DNA of 64,000 nt from Amphibalanus amphitrite (taxonomy: Eukaryota; Arthropoda; Thecostraca; Balanomorpha; Balanidae), in assembly GCF_019059575.1 (NCBI RefSeq), contig NW_024883392.1, positions 1 to 64,000 on the forward strand. Direction: 5' to 3'. Of this stretch, positions 36,127-47,195 are shown piece after piece. The stretch's first letter is position 1. Each line of letters begins with the position of its first letter. The position numbers and the translations under genes are program-made. Below the pieces are notes generated by a model that was given only the letters and a program-made list of their open reading frames with translations, did no database searches and was not told the origin of the DNA.

Positions 36127-36849
36127 ACCAAGATTTGATCGACTTTTAGGGCATTACTGTAGAGGCAAACTCACAGAAAATAGCAGGAATTTATGCAGCA
36201 ATGAAAATGTGCAGAAACATGCCGGCATTAAAGCACTCGTAAGCTAAAAAAAGTCTCCTATGTGATTCAGATCTCCTCTCTAAGACTGAAATTTGCGACC
36301 TTAGCCTCTGCACATCTGAACGTCTGTGATGACGCTGATGACCGGCCGGCGGCCGGTATCGGAGGAGCCACATACATAGGTGGCGCTTTTTGGCTGGCTG
36401 GTGTCTGAGAGTTTGGTGGTTCCTGGTTTGCACTCGGGTGGAAGGTATGTACGATCCCGGACTCCGTCACACAGACCATAGGCTTCGGAGCACTTTCCTG
36501 CGTTTGGTTATTTCAAAACAAAGACATTTACTGTCTCAATCCCTGGCCCTGTCGTCCTCATTTCGGTCATTATGAGTCGCCACTCGCTCGTCATCACGTC
36601 TGTCTTTATTCCTCAGAACAAACCCCTCCGCATCCTCCTCACACTTCCCTTCCCGGGCTGGCGGTCAGCCCTCACCAGACAATCGGTGGTGAGGACGAGT
36701 CCTCACTGGATTAAAGCCGCGACCTTGGGGGGGGGGGGGCAAAGGTCCCCTGTTGTTTTTCGCTGATAGCTCAGAAATGGCTGAGAATTTCGACTCGAAA
36801 TTATCAGCAGGTACCTAACACTCATTTCTTGAAAACATAGGTCCAGGAT
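36127..36849. other. Unique-looking sequence with a G-run
   Basis: A poly-G run at about 36728-36739 next to CAAAGGTCCCC may be a worn end of the TTAA family. No gene recognised. Confidence 0.4.
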
Positions 36850-37020
36850 CTGTTCCAGTCGCACTTCCTAACACCTCTAAACTCCTCCAAGAGCTAGAAT
36901 AGAGGAGGTTAGAGCAGGGCCCTCCTTGGCTTTGTATGGGCTCCCGGGCTAGAGCTGCCACTGGAACAGGACAGCAATCTTGGAGGAGTTTAGAGGTGTT
37001 AGGAAGTGCGACTGGAACAG
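36850..37020. mobile_element. MITE with 42-base perfect inverted repeats
   Basis: Arms 36850-36891 and 36979-37020 begin CTGTTCCAGTCGCACTTCCT and are exact inverted copies. The 87-base centre also contains CTGGAACAGG. No clear target duplication. Confidence 0.9.
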
Positions 37021-37057
37021 ACCGTTAGACTTGTCTGAGTATAGGTATCAAGAGTAC

Positions 37058-37686
37058 CTACTATGGACGTCAAACCCCTTGAGACCCCACTTTTTTGCGA
37101 TAATTTTTAAATGCGTCAACTCTCGTTGACAATATTCTGGCAATGTGTGTTTCAGAACCTGCCGAAACTTTTATTACTAAGGTATTTTGACGCCAAACGA
37201 TTATGAAAGGCACTTCTCATTCACTCGTAATGTTAAATTTCACGGAACGAATCTGCTGTTTGGGTAGAGGCTACGCGCTCACGGGGCGGAGCCACGTAAT
37301 GACGTCAGCGCTAAGCTCCGCCCTACCCCTCCGGCGCTCCTTGCCCGGCGACCGGTCACTCGCGTCTCTCGCTCCATTCAGGCTTGATGGTGGGCGGTAG
37401 TTGGTAGCGGTAGCGGGCGCTGGTAGATGGCATTTAGAGCAGATGGCGCTGGTGGCGGTGCTCGAGTGTGGCCGAGCGCAAGCCTCTGCCCGGGCCTGAA
37501 TTGACCTTAGCATTACGAGTGAATGAGAAGTACCTTCCACAATCGTTTGGCGTCAAAATACCTTAGTAATAAAAGTTTCGGCAGGTTCTGAAACATACAT
37601 TGCCAGAATATTGTCAACGAAAGTTGACGCATTTAAAAATTATCGCAAAAAAGTGGGGTCTCAAGGGGTTTGACGTTCATAGTAGG
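37058..37686. mobile_element. Fold-back DNA element with ~180-base arms
   Basis: Arms of about 180 bases (left from CCTACTATGGACGTCAAACC; right its complement ending GTTCATAGTAGG) flank a GC-rich centre that holds TGACGTCA and GC-box-like sequence. Target duplication unresolved. Confidence 0.85.
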
Positions 37687-37760
37687 ATGTGTGCGCGACG
37701 CGTCTAATGGGTAATTTTACTGAATAAACTCAATGGGCATACTCAATTATGGACCACGTT
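37687..37760. mobile_element. Fragment of the TTAA-element family
   Basis: Matches the family's segment running from GTGCGACACATG through ACTCAATTA to TATGGACCAC, with several changes. Confidence 0.65.
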
Positions 37761-38024
37761 TGGGTGTTCCGTTCCCCGAGGGTCGCGGGTTAGACAAAAG
37801 CACGCAAAGGTACTGTCGAACATAGAGTTAATTTATTTTCATTCCGGTGACGCAGGTAGAGATCAAGTCGGGGAGCCAAGAAATGCATGCAGAAGTATCG
37901 CATCAAAGTATAATAACCTACATATAAGGCAATGCAGTCGGTGGACCAAACAATGCATTTGATTGTGCCATAAATCGGAAGGTGGCTGCTGTTTGGTAAG
38001 TACAGCCCTCAGCAGACCCCAGTA

Positions 38025-38275
38025 AACATGCCGACGTCGGCCCGACGTCGGCCGACGTCGGGGTGACGTCGGCAACTCGGCATCGGCATGCTGACGTCGG
38101 CCCGACGTCGGTCCAACCTCGGCACGACGTCGGCTGGATGTCGGATATGCCCGCATGTTCCGACGTCCAGCCGAGGTCCAGCCGACGTCGGGCCGACGTC
38201 GGACCGAGATCAATTGCTGAGGTCCAGCCGACGTCGGTCCGACGTCGGGGCGACGTCGGACCGACATCGGCCGCT
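38025..38275. repeat. GACGTC-rich palindromic repeat, copy 1
   Basis: Starts CCCAGTAAACATGCCGACGTCGG-like and continues as dense, irregular CCGACGTCGG units, with GGATATGCCCGCATGTTCCG at the centre where the unit orientation flips. The far terminal repeat seen in copy 2 is missing. Confidence 0.85.
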
Positions 38276-38516
38276 GTTTTGACCGTTAAAATAATATAAA
38301 ATACATGTTTCATGTTTCATAAAGAGCTTCTGTATTCAAAATATCATCAGGAAACTCAAATCTTCCTCCACGCCGCAACCCCCTGATCCGGACTGGACGG
38401 GAAACTTTATCCCATTTGGGATTGCCCGTAAGCCGAGCTCGCCCGTAGCCGGGTGCGGTGAGTGCTTGGGGGCTGCTCGGCCTATCCTTTGGTCAGGCTC
38501 AGCCCCGGCAACTCGC

Positions 38517-38717
38517 CAGGGCCGGGCCCAGTTCATATAGAAATTCCAGTCGGCAAGTGTCACTTTGCCAAAGTGCCACTTATCAAAGGGACACTTTGGG
38601 AAACGTTGGTGCAGGTGTGTAAGAGTGGCTATATGAATCCATGTGGGGTCGCCCTTTCCAATAAGTGTCACGTAACAGCAATGGGACCAGGGACTCTATA
38701 TGAACTGGACCCAGGGT
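38517..38717. mobile_element. Candidate small MITE
   Basis: Inverted ends GGGCCCAGTTCATATAGA (from 38524) and TCTATATGAACTGGACCC, followed by near-identical 8-base flanks ACTCGCCA and GCTCGCCA. Suggestive of a hAT-like target duplication. Confidence 0.5.
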
Positions 38718-38736
38718 GCTCGCCAAGAAGACCAAT

Positions 38737-39943
38737 GCACAGTGATGCAAATGGGGTTCACGAGTGGCCATAAATACGAAAAAGGCCCAAAATTCAGGTT
38801 CACTTAATCGAATAAATCGTAATATGGTTAGTCAGGCAAATGTTTGGGGTGTCTGAAAAAGTATGATTTTAATGTTTTTGTCAAAACCGGCCTCGTGTAG
38901 GATTGTCAGAAGTCGAGACATTTTCGATGTCGTAAAAATGACTGTCAGGTACTTGAAATTCAAGTGCCGCTAGCGTGCGTGCATGTCATACAAACTGCAA
39001 AAATTATACATGAAAATGATCCCCGAAACCTGCTGCTTCTAATGCCACGTCATGAAAAGCCGTATCTATTTTGGTTAGACGGTGAGCTAACTATTTGTAA
39101 TCATGTTGCAACCGCAGTTTTTTACCAAAAATATTTGCTTTCAATTCACCTACAGCACTTCACACAGTGTGTGCCCGTTAGTGCACCATATCATAGCATT
39201 CCCTAATCATTTCTGAGTCGCATCGTGAAAGAATTAAGGCGCTAGCACAGGGCTGACCGGCGCTACAGAAGTTTTCGTCCGGCACAGTCGGGTGCCGCGG
39301 CGCAGCGGGCAGCCCGATCGGCCGCGCCGCCGCGCCGCCCGGACGCCGCGCGGCGGCACCCACCCGCCCACTGCGCGCCCACTGCGGCGCCCGACCGCCC
39401 GGATAAAAACCTCTGTAGCGCCGGTCAGCCCTGTGCTAGCACCTTAATTCTTTCACGATGCGACTCAGAAATGATTAGGGAAGGCTATGTTATGGTGGAC
39501 TAACGGGCACACACTGTGTTAAGTGTTGTAGGTGAAACGAAAGCATTTTTTTCTTAGTAAAAAACTGCGATTGCAACATGATGATAAATAGTCAGATTAC
39601 CGCCAAAGCGAATGAGATACGGCTTTTTGTGACCCGGCATTAGAAGCAGAAGGCTTTGGGGATCATTCTCATGCATAATTTTTTCAATTTGTACGAAATG
39701 AACGCAAACCAGCGGCGTTTGAACTTGTGAGTGTCTGACCGTCATTTTACGACCTAGAAAATGTCACAACTTCTGACGATTATAGGTACACGAGGCAGGT
39801 TTTGACAAAAACATGAAAACCATGTGATTTCAGATGCCCCAAACATTTGTCTACTCGGCCATATCGCAATTAACTCAATTTGGTAAACTTGACTTTTGGG
39901 TATTTATGGCCACTCGTGAACCCCATTTGCATCACTGTGCAAT
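38737..39943. mobile_element. Large (1.2 kb) fold-back element
   Basis: Two arms of about 500-550 bases are inverted copies, from TGCACAGTGATGCAAATGGG at the left tip to its complement at the right tip. The centre (about 39280-39410) is an extremely GC-rich, non-duplicated core. The right arm differs from the left by many substitutions, so the palindrome is old. No clear duplication at the ends. Confidence 0.88.
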
Positions 39944-40024
39944 GTCTCCATCCTATGATCCTTCCGGCTCTGAAATGGTCTTGTCAGACCGAAAAGGCAT
40001 AAACCAACAAAACAAACCAAATTC

Positions 40025-40111
40025 GTTAGCTGGCTGCGTGGTGTAGTGGTTAGCCCACTAACCTCGCGTTCGAATGACACGGGGTTCGAATCCCATCGCC
40101 GGGTGATGCTT
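40025..40111 (+). repeat. tRNA-derived SINE head
   Basis: An A-box-like GCGTGGTGTAGTGGTTAGCC and a perfect B box GGTTCGAATCC 40-50 bases later give a tRNA-like RNA polymerase III promoter. The acceptor stem does not pair well, so it is not called as a functional tRNA. It runs directly into the GACGTC repeat. Confidence 0.8.
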
Positions 40112-40399
40112 TTGGCGTGTTGTCCCAGTAAACATGCCGACGTCGGCGACTGGGGGGCTCGAATCCCGCCGCCGGTTGATATTTTTGGCGCGTTGTCCCA
40201 ATAAACATGCCGACGTCGGCCCCGTCGGTCGAACGACAAACGATCTCGTCAACCTCGGCAAACGATCTCGGCCCGACGTCGGCTCGACGTCGGCTGGACT
40301 TCGGCTGGACGTCGGAACATGCGGGCATATCCGACGTCCAGCCGATGTCGGGCCGAGGTTGAACCGACGTTAGGCCGACGTCGTCATGTTTACTGGGAC
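40112..40399. repeat. GACGTC palindromic repeat copy 2, fused to the SINE
   Basis: Bounded by CCCAGTAAACATG (near 40125) and CATGTTTACTGGG (near 40386), with CCGACGTCGG units between. A second B-box-like segment (GGCTCGAATCCC near 40157) and a second TGTCCCAATAAACATG show that the SINE-tail/repeat junction was duplicated in tandem, about 68 bases. Confidence 0.8.
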
Positions 40400-41132
40400 T
40401 GCGTGGTAGGTATTCTATTTTCGACAAAACCGGCAATAACTCAAAGACTATGTTATCAGTCGGTCGGAACTCACTGCAAATAGAGGTGCCATGCTCCACT
40501 CCTTCGATTGGGTCTATCACTAATTATAAGTATATGCCTTGTGTTGCAACAAAATGCAATAGTTTGTTTTGGGGGCAATAATAAACTTTTGGGTTTTATT
40601 GCCAAATTGGATGGAAAATAAATACGATGGTAATGCCAATCTAAGGTGCGCAGTCTCGCGCGTCTTTCTGTTACGATTTTCGAGTGGCCGATAGCATAGT
40701 ATCCGCGTTATTATCGGTTTTGTCGAGAAAAGAATACCTACCACGCAGTTTGCAGAGGGCTGTACATATGCACTTACGTAGCCGGGCACCAGACGCGTTA
40801 GGAGCACAGTGGTGGTTTAGAAATGGTGTACAGCGCATAATTCATTTCATGATCAATGCACGTTTTTATTGATTACAGACGAACTAATTTAAAAAAATGC
40901 CGAGATGAGCAAAATCATTGAAAGGAGTGACACTGAATCATTTTATCTATGGAGCCGTGACGACGCTTGTGTGCCTTAACCATTGCGCATCTTCAAAGAT
41001 GCTTGCGTCACCGTGCAACACAAATTTCCTTCTTCAAAATAAAGGGACACCTTTTTATATTTTCCAGGCTGATGTCGTCCCCTTTTGTTTTTCTCTGTTC
41101 CCAAACCGCTGCTCGATTTGTCCGCACTGTGT
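40400..41132. other. Flank 3' of the PAN/FAMeT gene
   Basis: AT-rich, no gene recognised. Confidence 0.5.
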
Positions 41133-42647
41133 TTAGGGCAGCGCGCCACTGGCGCTGAAGCCACGTCCCTCGGTCAGCCAGGTATCGGTCCTCCAGGTCG
41201 GGTCGTAGCGGGCGGCGCGGATGTACTTGCGCCCGCAGCAGCCGCCGATGCCGACGGCGTCGATATTCTGTACAGGATGCGGTGCGTCCACCTCGTAGAT
41301 CGGGATGGCATTGCTGTTCCGGTGGATGGTAACATGACCGTTGTTGAAGCGGACGGTGAAGGTGTTGTACTGCGTGGTGCTCAGCACGGGACCAGTGACA
41401 AAACGTAACACGTTTCCGGTCACATCGCCAAAATAAGCCAGACAGGATTCTTGATTGCCATAGCAGCCAACACAGACGCCAACATATCGTGGACCCGCCG
41501 CGGTGGACCCCTGTAGCATTACAAGGCAGTCTGTCTCAGCCATACAGTCGTACTTCACGGTAACATCATTTGAGGGTGTGATGTTGCGGAAGGCATAGGT
41601 GGAAGGCCCAACTTCAAGGACGGCATCTTCGGCTACCCCCGAGTCCTCAAACAGCCACCTGTCTGCCACACCAGAGTCGACGTACATCCAGGAGGGGACA
41701 TTGTTGGTGCTGTGAACCATGACGAAGTCGATTGGCTGCGTAACTGTTGCTTGACCTGTGATCATGGTGGGGTTGTCTTCGGGTCCAACCGCCAGCGTTC
41801 CTCCACACCAGGATATCTTCAGTCGATTGAAGGTGTCGGTGCTGACCAGATTCAGGAAGCTGGCGTTATCGACCAGCGTATGTGCAGCTCCCGTTGCGTC
41901 GTGGTAGTACAAAGTCATATGAGTGGTGGTGAAACTAAAAACCAGTCGTGTGGCGACGTGCTCGTCAATCCAAGTCGGAGAAATCAGCACCCTCGCCCCA
42001 ACGCCAAGTTTGATTGTGAAATCAAGTGTGCAAGTGCCCGGTTTCAGCTTCTTCCATGTCCAGACGTGCCAGTCTATTCTCCAGAGCTGCCAGCGGGGGA
42101 GTGCCAGACCGGTTCGCAGCTCCCAGAAGTCGGCAGAGGGCTGGCAAGTACCCTCCACGCACTGATGTCCACTTGGGGGCTTCAGTTTCGCGGTACAATG
42201 CGCGTCCACAGTGCAGAACTGCCCCACCGCCTCGGCTGCACACTCCGCCGCGCAGTACCCGCCCTGTTCGCACCCAGGGTCGTTCCAGAACGGCGTCTTC
42301 GCCTCGGCGGTCAGGTTCTGAGGCCCGTCGTACACGTCATAGTAGTCGACGGCGGCGTCGGCGACCAGCGGCAGGCCGTCGCAGGCGCGCTGACCGAGCA
42401 GCTGGCAGTTGGCGGTGGCGGAGATGGTGCCGAAGTTGATTGCCACGCAATTGGTGGCTCCCTGACAGAGATGCAGACAGTGGTTGACGGAAGTCACCTG
42501 ATGTTGTTCCAGTGGTGGCGAGGAGTCGCTGGTGAGTCGACGACCGGTGCGGTGCAAATTGCTGGCGTACTTGGCTTCAGCACCGCCCTGAGACGCCACC
42601 AAGAGAAATACGGCGACAAGGAGTGATTTGATTACCGCCGGAGCCAT
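41133..42647 (-). CDS. Secreted PAN/apple-like protein with two FAMeT-like domains, intronless
   Basis: One uninterrupted frame of 504 residues. Residues 1-25 are a signal peptide ending AEA. Residues about 38-108 look like a PAN/apple module (HCLHLC, NCVAINF, NCQLLG), and 125-170 are a further Cys-rich stretch (CEQGGYCAAEC). Two copies of a beta-rich domain follow, about 186-325 and 342-475. The first has FNRLKISWCGGTLAVG and the second FTVRFNNGHVTIHR, which resemble the Methyltransf_FA (farnesoic acid O-methyltransferase-like) family found in many arthropod secreted and surface proteins. Despite the name, these domains lack a recognisable SAM-binding site and are thought to bind ligands or mediate adhesion. 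Role here: extracellular, perhaps recognition or matrix; substrate unknown. The lack of introns in a repeat-rich genome suggests a retrocopy or single-exon lineage. A possible poly(A) signal on this strand (TTTATT on +) lies at 40865, about 265 bases past the stop. Family assignment of the second half is by pattern only. Confidence 0.85.
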   Translation of the reverse strand: MAPAVIKSLLVAVFLLVASQGGAEAKYASNLHRTGRRLTSDSSPPLEQHQVTSVNHCLHLCQGATNCVAINFGTISATANCQLLGQRACDGLPLVADAAVDYYDVYDGPQNLTAEAKTPFWNDPGCEQGGYCAAECAAEAVGQFCTVDAHCTAKLKPPSGHQCVEGTCQPSADFWELRTGLALPRWQLWRIDWHVWTWKKLKPGTCTLDFTIKLGVGARVLISPTWIDEHVATRLVFSFTTTHMTLYYHDATGAAHTLVDNASFLNLVSTDTFNRLKISWCGGTLAVGPEDNPTMITGQATVTQPIDFVMVHSTNNVPSWMYVDSGVADRWLFEDSGVAEDAVLEVGPSTYAFRNITPSNDVTVKYDCMAETDCLVMLQGSTAAGPRYVGVCVGCYGNQESCLAYFGDVTGNVLRFVTGPVLSTTQYNTFTVRFNNGHVTIHRNSNAIPIYEVDAPHPVQNIDAVGIGGCCGRKYIRAARYDPTWRTDTWLTEGRGFSASGALP

Positions 42648-42652
42648 CGTCT

Positions 42653-42952
42653 GAGAACCTCAAGCCGCCCTCGGTGAACGGCAAGCTGTCCTCTGAGGAC
42701 CGCGGCCTCCGCCTGTCACGAACTCAGAGCCAGCCAGCGGCCTGGCTCGACGGTGCCGACTGCCAGACGTCGGTGACGTTGGAGCTGGCCTCCACCGAGT
42801 CACTGGACGACCGCACGACACACAAACACTGTGCGGCTATATCGCGTGACCTCGCATCACAGGCAGCGCCGAACCGTCGCCGAGCAACCAGCAGCGCGGT
42901 CAAACAGCACCGTCGCCCCGCTACAGAACAAAGCTATATGTCATGCTTATGA
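42653..42952 (+). other. Coding-like open frame head-to-head with the PAN/FAMeT gene
   Basis: This 100-codon + strand frame is GC-rich and ends in a stop at 42952. It contains NLKPPSVNGKLSSEDRGLRL and SVTLELASTESLDD, a composition like a cytoplasmic tail, and could be an old last exon. There is no convincing pyrimidine tract before it, since the sequence upstream is the 5' end of the minus-strand gene. It may equally be that gene's 5' UTR and promoter. No family recognised. Confidence 0.2.
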
Positions 42953-43826
42953 TTAGCCCAAACTGGCCATATGTCGCACGGATCTATTAATATTAAGTTA
43001 ACGACATTTTTATGCTTGTCAGAATTGCTGTATTTATGATTTGTTTTATGATTGCCGACAATATGCGACTATTCTTTTTAGCAGAGGCTCTAAACTGCAG
43101 GGAAGCAGTCTCATATCCTAGGGAGTAATGAGCACGCTGCAAAGTCGGAATGGCAGGCATCATGCAAAGCCATTGGACATAATTTGTATGTGCTGTATGT
43201 GGTATGATTGTAGCCGTACCTGGGCCTATGGTTGTTTTCGGAGGAATAAACAAAAAAATCAATGATATAAATACCTAACTTCAAGAGATTCACATTCCGG
43301 AAAAGGATATTTGCCCGATGGTACCTATATTGTGTCAGTGTCAACTACGGGTGTGTGTGTGTGTGCGCGTGTATGTGTGTCAACAACAACTTCCGTCATT
43401 TTCTTAAGTCAGGACTTACCAAGCCATCCTCATCCTTGATTAGTGATTTGCAACCCCTGTTCTGGTCTGACGGTCACTCCCACCCAGCGATCGGTAAGAC
43501 CAGCTCCCATGTAGCAGCAATTGTTGACCTCTTCACTTAGAAGGCTTGAGAAGCTGGGTGAGCTGTCGCTTTGGGCGCTTTGGACGTGAGTCAGCCTTGA
43601 CGGCGCACAATACATGCACAAGTAAAACGCAAGCCGTCCGCCATATTTATAGGATGGACTAGATAGTGATCGTGAATTGCAATAACCTACTTCATTATAA
43701 TGGGACATTTTATGAAGTTTTTAAAAATGTTCAGATTCGATTTCACATGAAAGCCGTTTTTCTGTCTGTTGAATACGAGCAAGCATAAAAGGATAGTTAT
43801 GTGCTTCCATGACCTGGCTGGGTCGC
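42953..43826. other. Intergenic, with a GT microsatellite
   Basis: A (GT)n tract with interruptions lies at 43352-43380. Otherwise nothing recognised. Confidence 0.6.
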
Positions 43827-44078
43827 CCTGGTGGATCCAGAAAATCTGTCTTGGACGCTGCGGAGGGCATACCCCCAAACAAGTTTCCCCAACTTCAAAA
43901 GTAATAATCAGATTTCGATTCCTTATGCACTGCTATGCGGATTAAACCAAATCTTTTCTCATGAAAGTTGTTTGGTTTTCGTTTTGTTTTCGAAAACAGC
44001 AACTCTTGGTCGATTTCGGGCTCTGTGGGGGGAGGGGGGATTTCCCCAAATATTCCCCCACCCCCGGATCCGCCAGTG
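43827..44078. mobile_element. Candidate MITE with GGATCC-G-CCAG ends
   Basis: Left CCCTGGTGGATCCAGAAAAT and right GGATCCGCCAGTG are inverted and resemble the CAGTGGCGGATCC ends common in hAT-like MITEs. A G-run and a C-run lie near the right end. No clear duplication. Confidence 0.5.
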
Positions 44079-44165
44079 CTGGGTCATCAACAAGTCTTGG
44101 GGGTCTTGGGCTAGGTCATCAACATGAGTATTTCGCTTACTCCGTAAATAAAGAAACTACCTTAA

Positions 44166-45313
44166 CCCAGCATACGCGCCCTGCTGGGGGGGGGCAGATT
44201 CTGCCCCCCCCCTGTCTAACTTCCGAACCGATGGTCGTAGAAAGACGGGGAAAACGGCGATCGAAAGCTCTCAACAAGGCGGATCTCAAAAGCCCAAATT
44301 TTTTTGCTTAAGTAGGTCAGAGGTCAGGTCAAAGGTACAAAATGCAAGTTTCTACAGTATCGGCCTTGCACCGTAGTTGCCGAAGAATGGACTGAGGCTG
44401 ATTGCCCAAAACGTGTTCTTAGACTACCAAGACAATATTCGTTGCATACAATGTCATTCAAAGGTCAAGGTCAAGGTCAGGTCAGGTCAGGTCAGGTCAC
44501 CAAAAACAAAATATAGAAAAGGGCATGTGCGACACATGTTTTATGGGTCATTTTACTCATAGAATTCAATAGGCACACTCAATAAGTGATATGGACCACC
44601 TCTGGATGAATTTCAGGTCGAGGTCAGGTCAAGGTCAGGTCAAGTGAGGTCAAATTTTGAAGTTGGTTGTTAAGGCCTAAAAAGGTGTCTATCTGATGCA
44701 GTTTTTCACGGCGAATCGAATAGTTTTATTTTTATTTCCGTACGAGGTCTAGAACTTCCAAAAAAAATCATTTTTCAAATTTTTTGTGTGTCGTGACGTC
44801 ATAAAATTTTGAATAACTCCCACATTTTTGAACCGATTCTTCTACAAATTGGTATGTAGGTGCACATAGACCACTTCTCTGACATATATTCCGGTTTTTT
44901 CGATACACTCAAAATTTTGGATTTTATATCTATTTTCCCAAAAAAAATCAGTTTTTGAAGAAAAAAATGACCAAAATCCAACATTTTCAAAAAACCGAGA
45001 TAGCCATTTGATAGACAAAGTAGAATCACGTATAACCTTTTTTTGTGACGTCTTGATTCCTTAAGAAATGAAGATGTTAGCGGCGTTTGAAATTTTGCCG
45101 TTTTTGAGGCGAAAATGGCGAACATGACGTCACTAAAACATCAATTTCTCAAACATTTTCCGACGGATTTCACTCAAATTTTCAGGGAACGTGTCAAATT
45201 AATGTATGATAGGGTACTTAAAGTTTGACGTCGCTGGCGTAACGCGTTTAGAAGTTATTGGCGAAAAACGGGAGGGGGGCAGACTCTGCCCCCCCCCCCC
45301 AGCGGGGCGCGGG
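44166..45313 (+). mobile_element. piggyBac-type MITE (TTAA), copy with empty site
   Basis: TTAA at 44162-44165 and TTGA at 45314. The left tip has lost about 19 bases relative to 18541, keeping CGCGCCCTGCTGG. Same body, AGGTCA arrays (44311-44340, 44460-44500, 44616-44655) and CAGATTCTG-type hairpin as the 18541-20911 copy, without the inner insertion. Confidence 0.9.
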
Positions 45314-45411
45314 TTGATCAGAATCGCACTGAACGTGAACCTGAACGCCACGTTTTGTGATTGGCGCTTTTCTAAGAAAAAGTATATATTTCTCATCTTA
45401 GTTGCATTTAA

Positions 45412-46603
45412 CCCGCGCCCTGGTGGAGGGGGGGGGGGCTATTTTTTGCCCCCCTCCAGACTTTTCAATATATCTCCAGAACCGCTGTGCCGATCGTCAC
45501 CAAACTTTCAGTACCCTCCCGGATATCAATTTTACACATTGTGACCAAAATTTTTTCCAAAGGCTATTATAGGTTGGCCGGAAATGACGTCAGAGTGACG
45601 TCATGTTCTGCCGTTTTCGACCCAAAAAAGGGTTTCGCGGGACGAGCTGTCAGGCCTATAGCTTTGCAAATACAGAAAAACGTTAAAACAAGAAAGCTGT
45701 AGAATTGACAGGGCTACAAAACTGCTATCTCGGATTTTTGAAATTTTCGGATTTTGACCCCCAAAAATAAAAAATAGATTTTTTGAATATAATAGCCGAA
45801 AAATCCAAAAAGTTTTTTGAATTTCGCAAAAACCGGAACATATGTGATAGTCCTTACCGCCTCCTATCCACATACCAAATTTGAGATTGATACCTCTTTT
45901 TTGGCGAAATTATAGCGAAAAACTGTTCAAAATTGATGACGTCAAATTTTCAAACTCAATTTTTAGCAATTCTAGACCCCGTAGCGCAAAACAAAGACCA
46001 CCATTAGACTCCCCGTGACGAGCTGCATCGAATCAATACCTACCCATTTTATGCAAAACTACCAACTTTAAAATATGACCTTTTTTGACCTGACCTTGAC
46101 CTGACCGTCACCAGAAAATGACCTAGGCCGTACCTGAGTCTTATAACCAACACCATTGAGTTGGAAATGAAAAATTGGCCATAAAACATGCATCGCACAA
46201 TATTAGTACCTAAAGTTAGGTTCATGTGACCTGACCTGTGACCCTTGGTGACCTGACCTGTGACCTGACCTGGTATTGTCAGTGACCTCTTATAGCGACA
46301 TATATGTACTAGGCAACTGACGCCCTATCGCTGATTCTCGACAAAATGCGTTTTCTTCGGTGTTATAGCGCATTCCCTAGGAGACCCGTGAAAGGTGAAA
46401 CATTTCATCTTTGACCTGACCTGTGACGTCATCGGTGACCCCGAGGTCAATGAAATTTGGATCCCTCGACAAATTTGACAGGCCTTTCGAACGCCGTTTG
46501 AATTTTCCGGATCCGTCCAGTAGTTTCGGAGATACGAGGGGGGCAAAAAATAACCCCCCCCCCCCACCTTATAAACAGACCACACCACTCACCAGGGCGC
46601 GGG
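45412..46603 (-). mobile_element. piggyBac-type MITE (TTAA), diverged copy
   Basis: CCCGCGCCCTGGTGG and its complement, TTAA at 45408-45411 and 46604-46607. G-run/C-run hairpins have loop CTATTTTTTG. Body is distantly alignable to the other copies and has GACCTGACC motifs at 46082-46110 and 46220-46275. Confidence 0.92.
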
Positions 46604-46690
46604 TTAAGATAAAAGTCACAGTTCAAAATCAGCCTGCTGTAAACATAAAACGAAATTGGAAGTCATCCGTTATTAATGTGCACTTTAAAT

Positions 46691-47195
46691 CAGACATGTG
46701 CATGGATCCGAGTGATGGATCTATGATCTCAGTGGATCTCGAAGCAAAATACAAGTTAGGATCTATGATCCCACCGGATCCGGCGTGAAAAATACAGCTT
46801 GGATCTATGATCCCATATGATCTGACGATAAATTAAGAACATGGATCTATGATCTGAGTGGATCCCACCATGCACCACATCTGAAACCATGTTTTAAAGG
46901 GTTTTTATGCCAGTAAGTGACACAAACCTATGGATTATGACGTGCGATCACATAAAATCGCTAAAACAGAACGTTTGTGAGTTGAAACAAGTGTTTTTTT
47001 ATATATGTGTTGACAAAAAATAAGTGAGGATCTATGATCTCACTGGATCTCAAGCAAAAAATGAGACTCGGATCTGTGATCCCTACGGATCTCTCGATAA
47101 ATTACAGAGCTGGATCTATGATCCCGTCGGATCCGAGATCAGGATCCGTGGGATTAGATCCCAGATCCATTTTCTCGGATCCATGCACATGTCTG
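46691..47195. mobile_element. hAT-like MITE packed with GGATC motifs, copy 1
   Basis: Ends CAGACATGTGCATGGATCCG and its complement; 8-base flanks CTTTAAAT and CTTTAAGT differ by one base. Interior repeats GGATCTATGATC. Confidence 0.9.

Noticed and set aside
40025-40111. Functional tRNA gene
   Set aside because: A and B boxes fit, but the acceptor stem and anticodon arm do not, and it runs straight into a repeat; called as a SINE.
41712-42626. 304-codon + strand frame
   Set aside because: Antisense shadow of the 504-residue PAN/FAMeT gene; no domain.
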